A stretch of DNA of 64,000 nucleotides from Limanda limanda (Eukaryota; Chordata; Actinopteri; Pleuronectiformes; Pleuronectidae). Of the stretch, positions 25,301 through 35,615 are shown one piece after another. Location: positions 21,541,590 to 21,605,589 of the forward strand of contig NC_083638.1 in NCBI RefSeq assembly GCF_963576545.1, read 5' to 3'. The position numbers and the translations under genes were made by a program. Within the stretch, counting starts at the first letter, position 1. Each line of letters opens with the position of its first letter. Under the pieces are notes generated by a model. That model searched no databases. It was not told the origin of the DNA and saw only the letters and a list, made by a program, of their open reading frames with translations.

Positions 25301-28300
25301 GTGTCTTCACATTCACATGTAGGTCAAGATAACAGTGCTTGAGGACAACGACCCCCTGGCCGAGTATCGTTATGTGCTGAGTGTCAGCACCGGACATCGG
25401 CATGGTGCATCCACCTCCTCTCAGGTCAGTGGTGTCTGTTGAAACTTGAGGGGGAGTCACATAAACAAAATCCGTCTGATGTTTCTGTTGCACAACATTT
25501 AGGACGACAACGTTCTCTCTTCGTCTTGACTGACCTTTTCTGTCTCAGGTGACAATAACTCTGTTGGGTACAGAGGGAGAGAGTGACCCCCACCACCTGA
25601 CGGACCATGAGAAACCTGTGTTCGAGAGGGGCGGCGTGGACATGATACTGCTGACCACACACTTTTCTCTGGGAGATCTGCAGAGCATCAGACTGTGGCA
25701 CGACAACTCGGGAGAACAGCCGGCGTGGTACGAGTTAGAGATTCTGATGTGATCAAACTTGGAAGGCACTCGATGGAGCGCATACGTCTGCCAATCACAC
25801 GCATGATTGTTTAGTTCTGACATTAGAAATATAAAAGAAAAAATCAAAATAATGTATAATCTCTGGAGTTTATGCTTTCATCGCTGTTTCTCTGTTTTTC
25901 GGCAGGATTATGCCAAAAACTACTCAATTAATTTGATTGAAACTTGGTGGGAGAGTGATGTATGGGTCAAGGAAGAATCCACTTATTTATTCCCCTCTAA
26001 AAAGGGGGCAGATCCAGGATTTCCCCCCCCATTTATTTAACATTGTGAGTTTGGGCCTGAAGCTTGGTGGAGGTTTCCACCATACAATTGCCCCTCTAGT
26101 TTGTAAAATTATATAAAAGAATTCCTGGATGTGCCCCTTGATCTGCTTCATCACATTAAGGTAAGGGGTTTTCCTCAGGTCTCACACCCTAAGGCCCAAC
26201 AGTCCCCTTAAGAAACCACATTTAAATACACTAGATCAAGATTTTTCTTTATTATGATTCTCTGACAAATCAACACAAATGGTGGGAAATACCTGTTTAA
26301 CTAAGTGAAAAAAAAAAAAAGGCCTGAATGTGCACCCTGATCTGGATCTGCAGCAAAATCTAATGGGTTCTTCCCTGACTCATACCACATCCTTCCACCA
26401 AGATTCAGGTAATCTGTCAAATAGTTTGTGTTATGTCGCTAAGTAACAAACAAACAAATGCAGATGAAATTATGACCTAGTTATTTAAGCTGGAGTTGGT
26501 CAGTTTTCATTATTGTTTGCACAGATAATCAAATAGTAACTGATGTCATGTGCAGGTATGTCAACAAAGTGATGGTGCAGGATCTGGAGAGTGGTCAGAA
26601 GTGGCACTTCCTGTGCAACTCGTGGCTGGCTGTGGATGTGGGAGAGTGCGCTCTGGACAAGGTCTTCCCTGTAGCGACAGAAATGGATTTGAAGAAGTTT
26701 AGGTGAGACCTGACCCAGTGAAGACACATTAATAAAATGTTACAACATATAATACATACTCATTTATCATCCACACTCTCTAGTAACTTGTTCTTCATGA
26801 AGACGGCTAAAGATTTCCGCGATGGCCACATCTGGTTCTCTGTGATCAGTCGGCCTCCGTGCAGCACTTTCACACGTGTGCAGCGAGTGTCCTGCTGCTT
26901 CTCTCTTCTGCTGTGCACCATGTTGACCAGCATTATGTTTTGGGGCATCCCGACAGACCCATCTGAGCAGACCATGGACCTGGGTAGGTGATGACATATA
27001 CACATTTATATGTTACTTTAGACTGAAATTGACTGTGTCTCGGACAGTGGTGAGTGACTAAAGGAACCTGTCCTTAATTCAGAGCCAATTAAAAGTTACA
27101 CTTTACTTTGCAGGCCACATCGAGTTCACCTGGCAACAGGTTATGATCGGAGTTCAAAGTTCAATCATCATGTTCCCCATCAATCTCCTTATTGTGAGCA
27201 TCTTCAGAAACACTCGTCCTCGTGAGAAAACCAGTAAAACAGACGCGTCCAAACAGGGGAAGACCCGTCGAGTTTCTCCCTCACAGATGTCTTCGCCACA
27301 GAAGGAGCTGAAGGATATCACAGCAGACACCGTGATCAAGGTGAGGCCACAGGCATCCAGAACAGAAACCGTGTCCCTCCTCTGTTCTCCATGTCTGAAG
27401 ATCTTGTTTCTTCTACACCAGGACATAAAGAAAATTGCTCAGTCGCTCTCAAAGGCCATGAAGAGTCCACTGTCCCTTCATCAGGAGCTGCGTCAGCAAG
27501 CAGACATCAACACTCTGCTGTCTCTGGTGGAGGACATCATCCGACAGCAGAACAGAGCGGCAGGAGACTTCTACTCTGACGCCTCCAAAAGAGATCACTC
27601 CATGATCCTCAGTTTAGGTGAGTTACCTTCTCAATGCTCCTGATATCATGTGACATGAGTTTTATTAGCTCCTACATTTGGAGGACCAGACCTATTACGA
27701 AATAAAATAACCAAACTAGTAATGATGAGAAATGTGTTGATCTGTTAATATCACAAAAATATTTTCAAAATGTTCCCTCGACAGAAGTTTAATCTAATTT
27801 TGATAAGCAGAAAAAATTACTCCTTATTATTATTTTGTTTAGTCTCTGCTGAAAAAGGTTATTAAATTATAGGAAAAACTGTTTGTTTTCTTTTACTTTT
27901 TTACTTTTTTAAATTATAAAATTCTCAAGCAAACAGACTCGTCATAGACCAACTGAATGATTTTGACATGATAAGTGATGATGTAATTTGTCTAAATTAG
28001 TTGATAAATTGTTTTTATATTGACATATTTTCACACACAAATTAATGATGCAAAAACCTCTTAAAGGAAAAATAAATGAATATTTAATTCCTCTGAATGA
28101 ATAAAATAGAAATGTGGTCAGATTTTTTACTGTGTTTAGATTTTGAGACCTTTAAATGAACAGTTTCACATCCTAACTGACTAATGCTGTTTTGAACTGA
28201 TGGACAGAAGACAGTGTGTGGGGGAGCCCTGAGAAGACTTCAGATGAAGCTCAGAAGAAGAGCAACAACAGCCGATACCTTTACAGGCAGCTGCGTCATG

Positions 28301-31300
28301 TCGAGAAGGAGCTGGGGCTGCTGGGACCTTCGCGTTTTCCAAACCCGGACAGCTACAACCGAGCCATGCAGCAGGTTCAAGGGATGAAGGGTCTCCTGGA
28401 GGACCGCCTGCCAGCATCCGGCCTGGACGGTGACCAGCCCGACCGCAGCCCCAGTCCAGAAGAGAGCATCAGCAACGGGGACACCGCCAAGAAAGGAGGG
28501 CTGCCCTGGTGGTTTGTCTTTGTTGGATGGACACTGGTGATCGCAACCAGCGGTGTGTCTGGATACTTCACCATGATGTACGGGCTGACGTACGGGAAAG
28601 ATCGCTCAATAAGCTGGCTCATCTCAATGGTGGTCTCCTTCTTTGAGAGCCTCTTTATTACTCAACCCCTGAAGGTAAGGGTCAGATAACAAGGTTCGTC
28701 ATTTGTGTTGAATAAAACTCTATTAGGCTGATGTTTCCAGGGCTCCTTTCAACCCCAAAGTCACACAGTGTTTTACACAAGACGTAGCAAATTCTAAAGA
28801 AGATTGAAATAAGAAACTAAATAAAAAATGTCATTCCACGTAATTATTGAGACTTTTTACAAATATCAATTGTTTTATAGCTATTTGTAAGCCTTTCCAG
28901 GTCCAACATATACATACACATTAATACATATGCATTTAAACGTGTTATATTCTAACTTGTACATACACAGATGGTGTAAAAAAAATGTATCTACTCAATG
29001 CACTCGATAGCTGCTGTAGTGCTGCAAATTTCCTCCTGTGGGGTTAATAAAGTTTTTTTTATTTATGATGTTTCCTGCTAAAGTCTGAAACTCTCCTCTC
29101 ACAGGTTCTTGGTTTTGCCGCTTTCTTTGCTCTCGTCCTGAAGAAAGTGGACCAGGAGGAGTACGGAGAACCGCAGATAGATGACACTCTTAGAAATCCA
29201 GGTATGTTTTAACCCTCACTTCAAATTTCTGTTGCATTGTTTTGTGTGAGAAGAACAGTTAACAGACCTCAACAAAATTCTCCCCCTCAGACGATGCGTA
29301 TGCCGTGCGGGGGGCGAGGAGAGACAGCACATGCAGCTTCTATCAGCCGCCCCCTCCCACGGACATCGAGAGGATGAGGAACAACATGATTAAAGAGCGG
29401 AAAGTCTTCGCACTTATGGGGGAGATTCTAAGTAGGAGAATCCACTTTGATACATAACAACACAGGAAGTAATTCAGAAGTTTGAGATGCTGATGTGAGC
29501 TATTTGTTTGTGTTGCAGCCTACATGGGATTTATGTGGATGCTGCTTCTGGTGGCGTACGGTCAGAGGGACCCCAACGCTTACTTCCTGAGCCGCCACAT
29601 TCGACAGAGCTTCAGTAAAGGGATCTCAGACAGTATGAGCATTCAGGACATGTTCAACTGGGCAAACACGACTCTGCTGAGCAACTTGTTTGGAGAGCGC
29701 CCAGGTCAGTCTGTGGTGAAGTTTGATTTATTGCATCATTTTATTGCAGAAATCCCTGTTAGTATTTGCAAATCTGCATTTATGACAAAATGTTTTATGA
29801 CTTCTGCCAATGAGGTTATGTTTTTTCACCCCTGTCCATTTGTTTGTCTGTAAGCAAGATTGCACAAAAAGGGAAGAACCCATAAACGTTTGCTGTGGAT
29901 CCAGGATTTCATTTTTTTTCTTAATTTTGTTTAAATTTAACATTTTTAACATTCAACATTTTCTTTAATTTCTCAGAGAACCATTCATGGATGTTGATGA
30001 AAATGTGTACTAGTCTAGTTATGCAAGAGTTTGATTAGTAAATAAATAATGTGCTAAATTACATCATTGGAAATTTGGGCTGCAGTTTCCCTCCTTTGTC
30101 CTTGTGTTTATATCGATTTTTTCAGGACCCTTATCGAAATTTATTCGGACTGACTGGGACAGAGAAAATAACATTTATTCTTGTTTTGTTGAAGGATTCA
30201 TCACAGACGGAAACTCAAAGCTGGTGGGTAACGCTCGTCTTCGTCAGGTGAGGGTGAAGAGCAACTCCTGCCAGGTCGCTCGTTCCATGCAGCAGTCTGT
30301 TCGGGAGTGTCACTCTCCGTACTCGTGGGAGCTGGAGGACATGGGCTCCTACGGTCCAGCCTGGAGCCGGTCTGAGGGAGAAAACACCTCAGTGACCCTT
30401 CAGAATCCGTGGTCGTACCAGTCTCAGCGTAAACTGAGGGCCTTCCCCATCTGGGGCAGTGTGGTGCTCTACAGAGGAGGAGGGTTTGTGGTGGATCTGG
30501 GGCCGGATTTAACTAATTCTAGCAGGTAGACATCTTAATACATAAAGAAACCACTGATGTTAACTCAGGTGATGGTATAAAGATGTTTAGGACTGAAAAG
30601 ACTCATTAGTTGACTGATTTTATCGACTAGAGAATTCAAAGATATAACTGTTTAGTAAAATGCAATGGATCTATTTTCTGTCAATTTAAAGATGAAATCC
30701 AGTTTCATCCAAAACAATCTACACAGGAATCAATAATGTAAATAATTGATTGAAGTTGATACAAAATACAAACAAACTTAATGAACAGTGATTCCGTTTA
30801 TATATTAAACCTGTGTATTTAGATTTATCCATGTGTGATTATTTGCTTTAACTTATTGTCTTGGTGTGATTCATTTGAAATCGGTAATGCTGCTGATTCA
30901 TGATGTGTAAGTTCTGAGTCATGTTTACATCATATAATTTATCTGTCTGTGCAGATCCCTTCAGTACCTTTATGACAACGCCTGGTTCGATGTGCACACC
31001 CAGGCCGTCTTTGTTGAGTTCACTGTGTACAACGCCAACGTCAACCTCTTTTGCATTGTCACACTCATGCTGGAGTCCGCAGCCACAGGTGCGTTGTCCA
31101 TGTTCAGCCGCTGTGTGAGAGCTGCCCAGCGATTTAAGTGTTGACGTGTGTGAAATGTTGTGTTTCTTTCAGGAGCTCTTCAGTTCCGCAGCGAGCTTCA
31201 GATTGTGCGTCTCTACCAGTCAACTGGAGGCCTCCACATTTTTGTCATGGCTTCTGAAGCCATCTACTTCCTCTTTATCATATATTACATGTTTGTTCAG

Positions 31301-33057
31301 GTGTATATTCGTTATCCTTATTTTCCCACCACCACTAGAAACAATGTGGCGTACAGGTTCTCAGCTGGACATGTGACACAGGCTCTTCTCATGTCCTGAC
31401 AGGGGAAGCTGATGAAGCTGCAGAAATGGGCGTATTTCAAGAGTAAGTGGAACCTGCTGGAGCTGGCCATCATCATTCTGAGCTGGAGTGCACTGTCCGT
31501 CTTCATCAAGAGGACTTTACTGGGGTTACGGGACATGGACTATTACCAGAACAACAAAGACCAGTAAGCAATAAGGAAAACATTTAAATACATAATGTGG
31601 TATTTGAACACAGGTGTTAAAATGACGGTGCATTTCTCTTATTTATTTATATTAATACTGAATATTAGTCAGATTTACAGTACCTATACATTGTTTTTAA
31701 CCAGCTATATTAACCATAAAACTGGTAGTTAATCAAATAAATTGTAACTAATACAGGTATGTGATATGATACATGTTTAATATTTTAATGTATGTAGCTA
31801 TTTCATGCACCTCACAGTAACATAAGGCCCAATCAAAAATCCAGATTTTTAACTTGTATCTTTGGAAAACGTAGACTGATCCCCAAACTGCCCTGCCATA
31901 GGTTGATGAATGGGGATGTATGAGTGAATGAGTGCTGTATGAATGTGTGTGTGTGTGACTGATTGAATGTGACCATAGAGCTTTGAGTGGTGGTTCAGAG
32001 TAGAAAAGTGCTTTATAAATACAGGCCTTTTACCATACAACCTGACTCTGTCTCCAGATACGCCAGCTTCCATGAGACGGCCAAGGCTGATGCGGTGCTC
32101 GGGTATCTGATTGCCTTCTTGGTGCTGTTGGCGACAGTCAAACTGTGGCACCTGCTGAGACTGAACCCCAAGCTGCACATGATCACGTCCACACTGCAGC
32201 GAGCCTGGACTGATATTTCAGGCTTCCTGGTGGTCATGACCATCATGTTCCTGGCCTACTCCGTTGCTGTGAGGAGTTTCCCACACTCAACTACATCAAC
32301 ATGTGGCAGGAGAAGTGGTGAATAAGTGGTGATTAACACACAAACCTTCTTCTTCTCAGTCTAACCTGATGTATGGCTGGAAGTTGTACTCCTATCGGAC
32401 TCTGCTGGACGCTGTGCAGACCATGGTCAGCCTGCAGCTCGGCATTTTTAATTACGAAGAGGTGAGTCTGACACTTTTCAAACTGTAGCACAGCAGATTA
32501 TGCCTGCTGAGCTTTCCTTAATAATGTATTTTCTCCTTCAGGTTCTGAATTATAACCCGGTGCTCGGAGCTTTCCTCATCGGCTCCTGCATCGCGTTCAT
32601 GACCTTTGTGGTGTTGAACCTCTTCATCTCTGTCATCCTGGTGGCATTCAGTCAAGAACGGATCCATCATAAGGTAACTCACCCATGCTGAGTCTGAATG
32701 TTGCTGGTGTCAGTGTCGACTTGTCACGCAGCCAACTGTGAAGAGTATCTGTGCATTTCTTCAAAAAACGTTGTATCAAGAGAAACAACCTCGATCAATT
32801 CATGTTCTTTGAGTTAGGCCCCTCAGACCTGGTTTTAAAATCCGTCCCAAGAGATCTGACCACATTTAAAAACAGATTAATGTACATCAGTTCACACCTG
32901 GAATCAAAATGTGTCCTCAATGTGTCTCCTTTGGCAACTTGTGATTGGATCTTACTTTCCAGCTGCAAAAACACAAGTAGGCTATTTCTTATCATACAGA
33001 CCAAATTATATCTGACTAAATAGTGTATCTATTTAGTCAGATAAGATTTGACCATTG

Positions 33058-33120
<63 letters not shown>

Positions 33121-33519
33121 GTGTGTGTGTGTGTGTGTGTGTTTGTGGGAGAGAATAAACAAAAAAATACTCAATGTGGCTTCATGCATCCCAGACCACA
33201 TACATAAAGTGCTCTGAGGGATTAGATCTCCAGTGTGTCCAAAATGTGCCAGGTGCATTCACACCTGTATTTAGCGCTGTCTTCTTGTGATCAGATCACT
33301 CAGGAGGAATATTGATACCGGGACTAACCAGGATCTTATTTCTATGTTTCACAGCCATCAGAAGAGGAAGAGATTGTGGACCTGATGCTCATGAAACTCT
33401 GCAGTTTATTCGGACTGAAATGTAAGAAACAAGGTGGCGACAGCCCGACCGAGAGGCCATTTGTTCCATCTGTCTCAGCGACATCGACTAATGCTTCTGG
33501 AAAAATTCATGCGGACTGA
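14065..33519 (+). CDS. pkd1l2: pkd1l2: polycystin-1-like protein 2, complete 41-exon gene
   Basis: Large polycystin-1-family membrane protein. I joined 41 exons with AG/GT borders; every junction is in phase, giving 7,524 nt (2,507 aa plus TGA), close to human PKD1L2 (about 2,459 aa). Domain order: signal peptide (1-22), C-type lectin (31-160), SUEL/galactose-binding lectin (161-260), PKD/REJ-like ectodomain (261-1240), GPS (about 1290-1332), membrane helix 1, PLAT (about 1384-1525), helices 2-5, polycystin extracellular domain and S1-S6. The SUEL lectin argues for PKD1L2 rather than PKD1L3, PKD1 or PKDREJ. Exon coordinates are in the block entries that follow. Teleosts keep two copies (a and b); I cannot say which this is. 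No stop or frameshift is present, whereas the human gene carries a common disabling allele in part of the population. AATAAA at 33820-33825 is a likely poly(A) signal. Confidence 0.93.
15380..15610 (+). repeat. 'acaaaaactac...ggatcc' dispersed repeat, copy B
   Basis: gcgagattacacaaaaacaa, gatttccacggaacctgctg, agatcagggggtggatccac and gatatttgggtgaagcttga match the family order of copy A. In pkd1l2 intron 3. Confidence 0.65.
16901..17153 (+). repeat. tRNA-derived SINE, near full length
   Basis: The head has a box A-like cagctcaggggttagagc (about 16909-16926) and a box B-like ggtcggcagttcaatccc (16945-16962). The body contains ccttgggcaagatactgaac and the tail ends gccatataaatacagaccgt. A related 3' part recurs at 31875-32038. 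It lies in pkd1l2 intron 4 in the sense orientation. Confidence 0.8.
17593..23407 (+). CDS. pkd1l2: pkd1l2 exons 5-19: PKD/REJ-like ectodomain
   Basis: Exons: 17593-17740, 17840-18069, 18167-18577, 18664-18791, 18906-19053, 19836-20034, 20261-20372, 20467-20608, 20683-20901, 21379-21521, 21620-21799, 21906-22043, 22839-22985, 23065-23189, 23287-23407. Exons 5-6 read as an immunoglobulin-like PKD fold (GDGHTIDPYSP, HKFTRPGVFMVVVECT). Later exons resemble the receptor-for-egg-jelly region of PKD1-family proteins, with recurring cysteines, N-glycosylation sequons and NYSDFSPDEL. Exon 10 is rich in lysine and cysteine (GNCKCRNKTMDLL). Exons 15-19 are amphipathic and helix-rich (EFLQSAVQDTVTQLEEQGL), as expected for the membrane-distal part of a GAIN domain. 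Similarity here is weaker than in the C-terminal half; exon order rests on splice sites and phase agreement. Introns 9 (19054-19835) and 16 (22044-22838) contain nothing I recognise. Confidence 0.85.
23670..23748 (+). repeat. Retroposon-type tail with short tandem repeat
   Basis: ttataaagcactttgtaact followed by gatgctatacaaataaggct and a (tattca)n run at 23716-23742. The 'cactttgtaac...gctata-aaataa' order is the common 3' tail of teleost LINE/SINE elements. In pkd1l2 intron 19. Confidence 0.5.
24034..25139 (+). CDS. pkd1l2: pkd1l2 exons 20-23: GAIN/GPS and first membrane helix
   Basis: Exons: 24034-24162, 24255-24480, 24620-24810, 24909-25139. The GPS is split between exons 22 and 23: a cysteine in QCKYWNE (about residue 1290), a tryptophan, GC at 1304-1305, then CLCNHLTFFGSSF. 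The tripeptide H-L-T at about 1322-1324 is the canonical autoproteolysis site (cleavage between L and T), so the protein is predicted to cleave itself into two non-covalently held parts. A membrane helix follows (PVVVCFVGAIFAAYLLVVVW) and then a basic ARRKD stop-transfer segment. Confidence 0.92.
25323..26702 (+). CDS. pkd1l2: pkd1l2 exons 24-26: cytoplasmic PLAT (LH2) domain
   Basis: Exons: 25323-25424, 25549-25727, 26556-26702. The sequence begins VKITVLEDNDPLAEYRYVLS and continues VTITLLGTEGESDPHHLTD, then GVDMILLTTHFSLGDLQSIR, LWHDNSGEQPAW|YVNKVMVQD and KWHFLCNSWLAVD. This is the beta-sandwich PLAT/LH2 signature found between helices 1 and 2 of all PKD1-family proteins, where it contacts lipid and cytosolic partners. 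The split tryptophan codon at 25726-25727/26556 shows that the GT at 25728 is the donor; reading on past it meets a stop within about eight codons. Intron 25 holds forward and inverted fragments of a dispersed repeat. Confidence 0.92.
25890..26105 (+). repeat. 'acaaaaactac...ggatcc' dispersed repeat, copy C
   Basis: Contains gccaaaaactactcaattaa, gaaacttggtgggagagtga, gggggcagatccaggatt, tttaacattgtgag and tggtggaggtttccacc. In pkd1l2 intron 25. Confidence 0.65.
26285..26445 (-). repeat. 'acaaaaactac...ggatcc' dispersed repeat, copy D (inverted)
   Basis: Reads aatgtgcaccctgatctgga, gggttcttccctgactcata and tccttccaccaagattcagg, the complement of the middle part of the family. It faces copy C across about 180 bp in the same intron. 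Confidence 0.55.
26784..29201 (+). CDS. pkd1l2: pkd1l2 exons 27-31: membrane helices 2-5 and cytoplasmic loop
   Basis: Exons: 26784-26983, 27114-27340, 27422-27617, 28208-28674, 29105-29201. Exon 27 has the conserved HIWFSVISRPPCSTFTRVQR linker and helix 2 (LLLCTMLTSIMFWGI). Exon 28 has helix 3 (GVQSSIIMFPINLLIVSIFR). Exons 28-30 form a long polar, basic loop with a short potential coiled coil near RYLYRQLRHVEKELGLL. Exon 30 has helix 4 (LPWWFVFVGWTLVIATSGVS) and most of helix 5 (WLISMVVSFFESLFITQPLK), which continues into exon 31. Intron 29 (27618-28207) is AT-rich and contains no feature I recognise. Confidence 0.92.
29291..33519 (+). CDS. pkd1l2: pkd1l2 exons 32-41: polycystin channel module, S1-S6 and tail
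   Basis: Exons: 29291-29431, 29519-29704, 30126-30525, 30955-31088, 31173-31300, 31403-31563, 32058-32268, 32360-32461, 32542-32673, 33355-33519. S1 is TYMGFMWMLLLVAYG. The large extracellular polycystin (TOP) domain fills exons 33-35, including SYGPAW and LYDNAWFDVHTQAVFVEFT and ending NVNLFCIVTLMLE. S2 is in exon 36, S3 in 37, S4 and S5 in 38. The pore helix is in exon 39 (LLDAVQTMVSLQLGIFNYEE) and S6 in exon 40 (IAFMTFVVLNLFISVILVAF). Where PKD2 has the acidic filter L-G-D, this protein reads L-G-I. The C-terminal tail is short and acidic-Ser/Thr rich, with no obvious coiled coil, and ends TGA at 33517-33519. Confidence 0.93.
29848..30020 (+). repeat. 'acaaaaactac...ggatcc' dispersed repeat, copy E (partial)
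   Basis: gtctgtaagcaagattgcac, gggaagaacccataaacg and tgctgtggatccaggatttc match the family with an internal deletion. In pkd1l2 intron 33. Confidence 0.5.
31875..32038 (+). repeat. 3' part of a tRNA-derived SINE ending 19 bp before a pkd1l2 exon
   Basis: ctgtatgaatgtgtgtgtgt, agctttgagtggtggttcag and agaaaagtgctttataaata match the tail of the SINE at 16901-17153. The recognisable tail ends about 19 bp before the start of pkd1l2 exon 38 at 32058, so it abuts the splice acceptor tract. Confidence 0.75.
33009..33043. repeat. Perfect 14-bp inverted repeat (hairpin)
   Basis: Arms 33009-33022 and 33030-33043 (tatctgactaaata and its exact complement) around a 7-nt spacer. It lies 16 bp before the TG microsatellite in pkd1l2 intron 40. 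Confidence 0.8.
33060..33142 (+). repeat. (TG)n microsatellite
   Basis: About 41 TG units with one interruption (tgtgtgttgtgtg near 33119-33121). In pkd1l2 intron 40. Open frames across it are artefacts of the repeat. Confidence 0.97.
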
Positions 33520-33840
33520 TAAGTTACTCTAAAGTCAGACGTCCAAATGTGATTTATGTCAGTTATCTCTTTGGCTATTGCCTTATTGCCTCTTCAATGA
33601 AAACCAACATGTTGCTTTGTGACTGAATGTTTGCAAGTCTGTAAATTATTAGCATTTCTCTCTATGGCTGCAGATCCGTTATTATTAAAGAGAGAGCATA
33701 GAGAAAGCAGGATCTAAGGATGTTTTGCAGTGAGCCACTGTATGTAGGCTTCATTATATTTGTTAAACAAATAGTTGTGCTTCTGTGACTAAACCCTGTG
33801 CAATACTTTTGTTTCACTAAATAAATATTCATGAAACTAG
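33520..33840 (+). terminator. pkd1l2 3' UTR and poly(A) signal
   Basis: About 300 bp after the stop codon there is AATAAA at 33820-33825, in TAAATAAATATT context. It is the first canonical hexamer after the stop in a short AT-rich 3' UTR. The exact cleavage site is not determinable. Confidence 0.6.
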
Positions 33841-34089
33841 TAAAATGTTATATTTGCATCAGTCTGATCTGATAAAAAAACATTGGCTGTAAAACCAAAA
33901 CCTTTCTATGTATCAAACATGATTTACTTCAGCATTCAGTTTAAATTTGTCAACCATGTCCAGTAGCAGATAATAGTTACATTTATCAATATGCGTAAGT
34001 ATATAAAAGTAGCCAAATAATACTCAGATTCAAATTCAGTGATAATACTAGAATGGCACCTAGTTACCAACGTTCCCCTTATGAAACCA

Positions 34090-34295
34090 CATTTTATTTC
34101 AATAGATTCAGATTTTGTTCTGAATCTGCATCAAATTCCACAGCATTGACTCATAAATACTAGTCCTATAAACGTGCCTTTTTTAAATCCATATCCATCA
34201 ATAAATCTCTGAGAAAAAAAAAATGTTGGAAAATATCTGTGTTTTGAAGAAAGTGGAAAAAAATGTATCCAGGATCCATCAGGGTTGAAAACATA
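34090..34295 (-). repeat. 'acaaaaactac...ggatcc' dispersed repeat, copy F (degraded)
   Basis: Inverted and diverged: ctgaatctgcatcaaattcc and later tatccaggatccatcagggt. Lies downstream of pkd1l2. Confidence 0.35.
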
Positions 34296-35564
34296 ACCTC
34301 TTTGATGTATGCAATAACAGTTGCTTCTTATGAAACAGTCACATTTTAAGCTGAGGTATGTAACACATAATGTACATCTCAATAATAGCAAATGACTTTG
34401 CACTGAAAAACAGTGAAGAGTGAATAACTGTCCACTTTACAACAAATGTAAAGGGGCTTAATGAAATAAAGCTAATAACAAAACAACAATTCTGAGAGCA
34501 TATAGTGGTACTACTGCTGGATGTTTAAAGATTCAACAAGATATCATTTTAGTGTATGTATATAGTCAAAATACATAGTAATATAACACAGTCAGGGGAG
34601 GTGAACCATAAACATCACTACACACTTGAGTTGACATCTATCTTCAAGTGCCCTTTAATGGGTTTTTACCATTTCAGCCTGTTGTACACCTGCTTTTGAT
34701 GTACAAAGAGAAGGAATAAAGTCGGTATGGGCTACATTGTTAGATTCAACCAGGGGTCTAATCAATTTCATTAAACCCCACTGTACTGCAATAGAGGCTT
34801 AAGTCTTTCATCGATCATCATTGATCCTTCTTGTTCATCCTGTCCTTGTGTGATGAATGCAACTTCTAACTTGTAGGAAGGTGTTTTGTGTCGGTTTGTG
34901 ATATGAAAGGACAAACTCTTACAACACAAAGCGATATTGATAACCAAATGTAAAGGTCAGATGACAACAAATAACAACAGCAATAACAAACAGCAGAGCA
35001 GAAAGGATGAGTCGGCTGAGACCGGGCGAACAGGGAGATGATTCTAGGACACATGAATACACTGCTGACAATTTAGTTTAAGCAGCCGCCCCAAAAACAG
35101 ATTATAATGCTGAAGCCAGTTCTGCAAGAATCAACACTTGTATATTGAAAACAGTGTTCGTACTGTTCGAAATGAAATACATGTGAGTAGAAAATCGTTT
35201 GAAGATGAGAGACCATGGGATAAACATTTTCCTTTAAACGTTTGATGATCTGATGGGGAATACTGATGGAGGAACTTCAACTCAACACATAAGATCAGAT
35301 AAAGTGGTTCAACCAGTTTATTTTGAATTTGTTAATGTGAGAAAATATCAAAATAAGAGGCATAAATATGGAATAATGGAATGTATTGGTATATGTTGTA
35401 CAGATAAAATACATGTAATGTGCAAAAGGATACTGAGTAGTTGCGTTATGAAAAACATGCTACATTTATTTTACATTATGACTAGTTGAAGAGTCTGACG
35501 AGTGTTCCTTCCTACACTGAAAGAGCTTTCAGGCTCCCACAGTGTCTTGAAAGGACTTTGTAAC

Positions 35565-35615
35565 ATTGTTAAGAACAGTGCTATATAAATAAAGTTTATT
35601 ATTGTATTATAATAT
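35565..35615 (+). repeat. Retroposon-type 3' tail
   Basis: ggactttgtaacattgttaa then cagtgctatataaataaagt and tattattgtatt. This is the standard teleost retroposon tail, without a recognisable body. Confidence 0.45.

Noticed and set aside
33023..33258. Cys/Val and Thr/His repeat proteins on both strands
   Set aside because: They are translations of the TG microsatellite.
14065..33519. Identification as pkd1l3, pkd1 or pkdrej
   Set aside because: The N-terminal pair of C-type lectin and SUEL lectin, and the total length, fit PKD1L2. PKD1 is far longer with many PKD repeats, and PKD1L3 lacks a SUEL domain.
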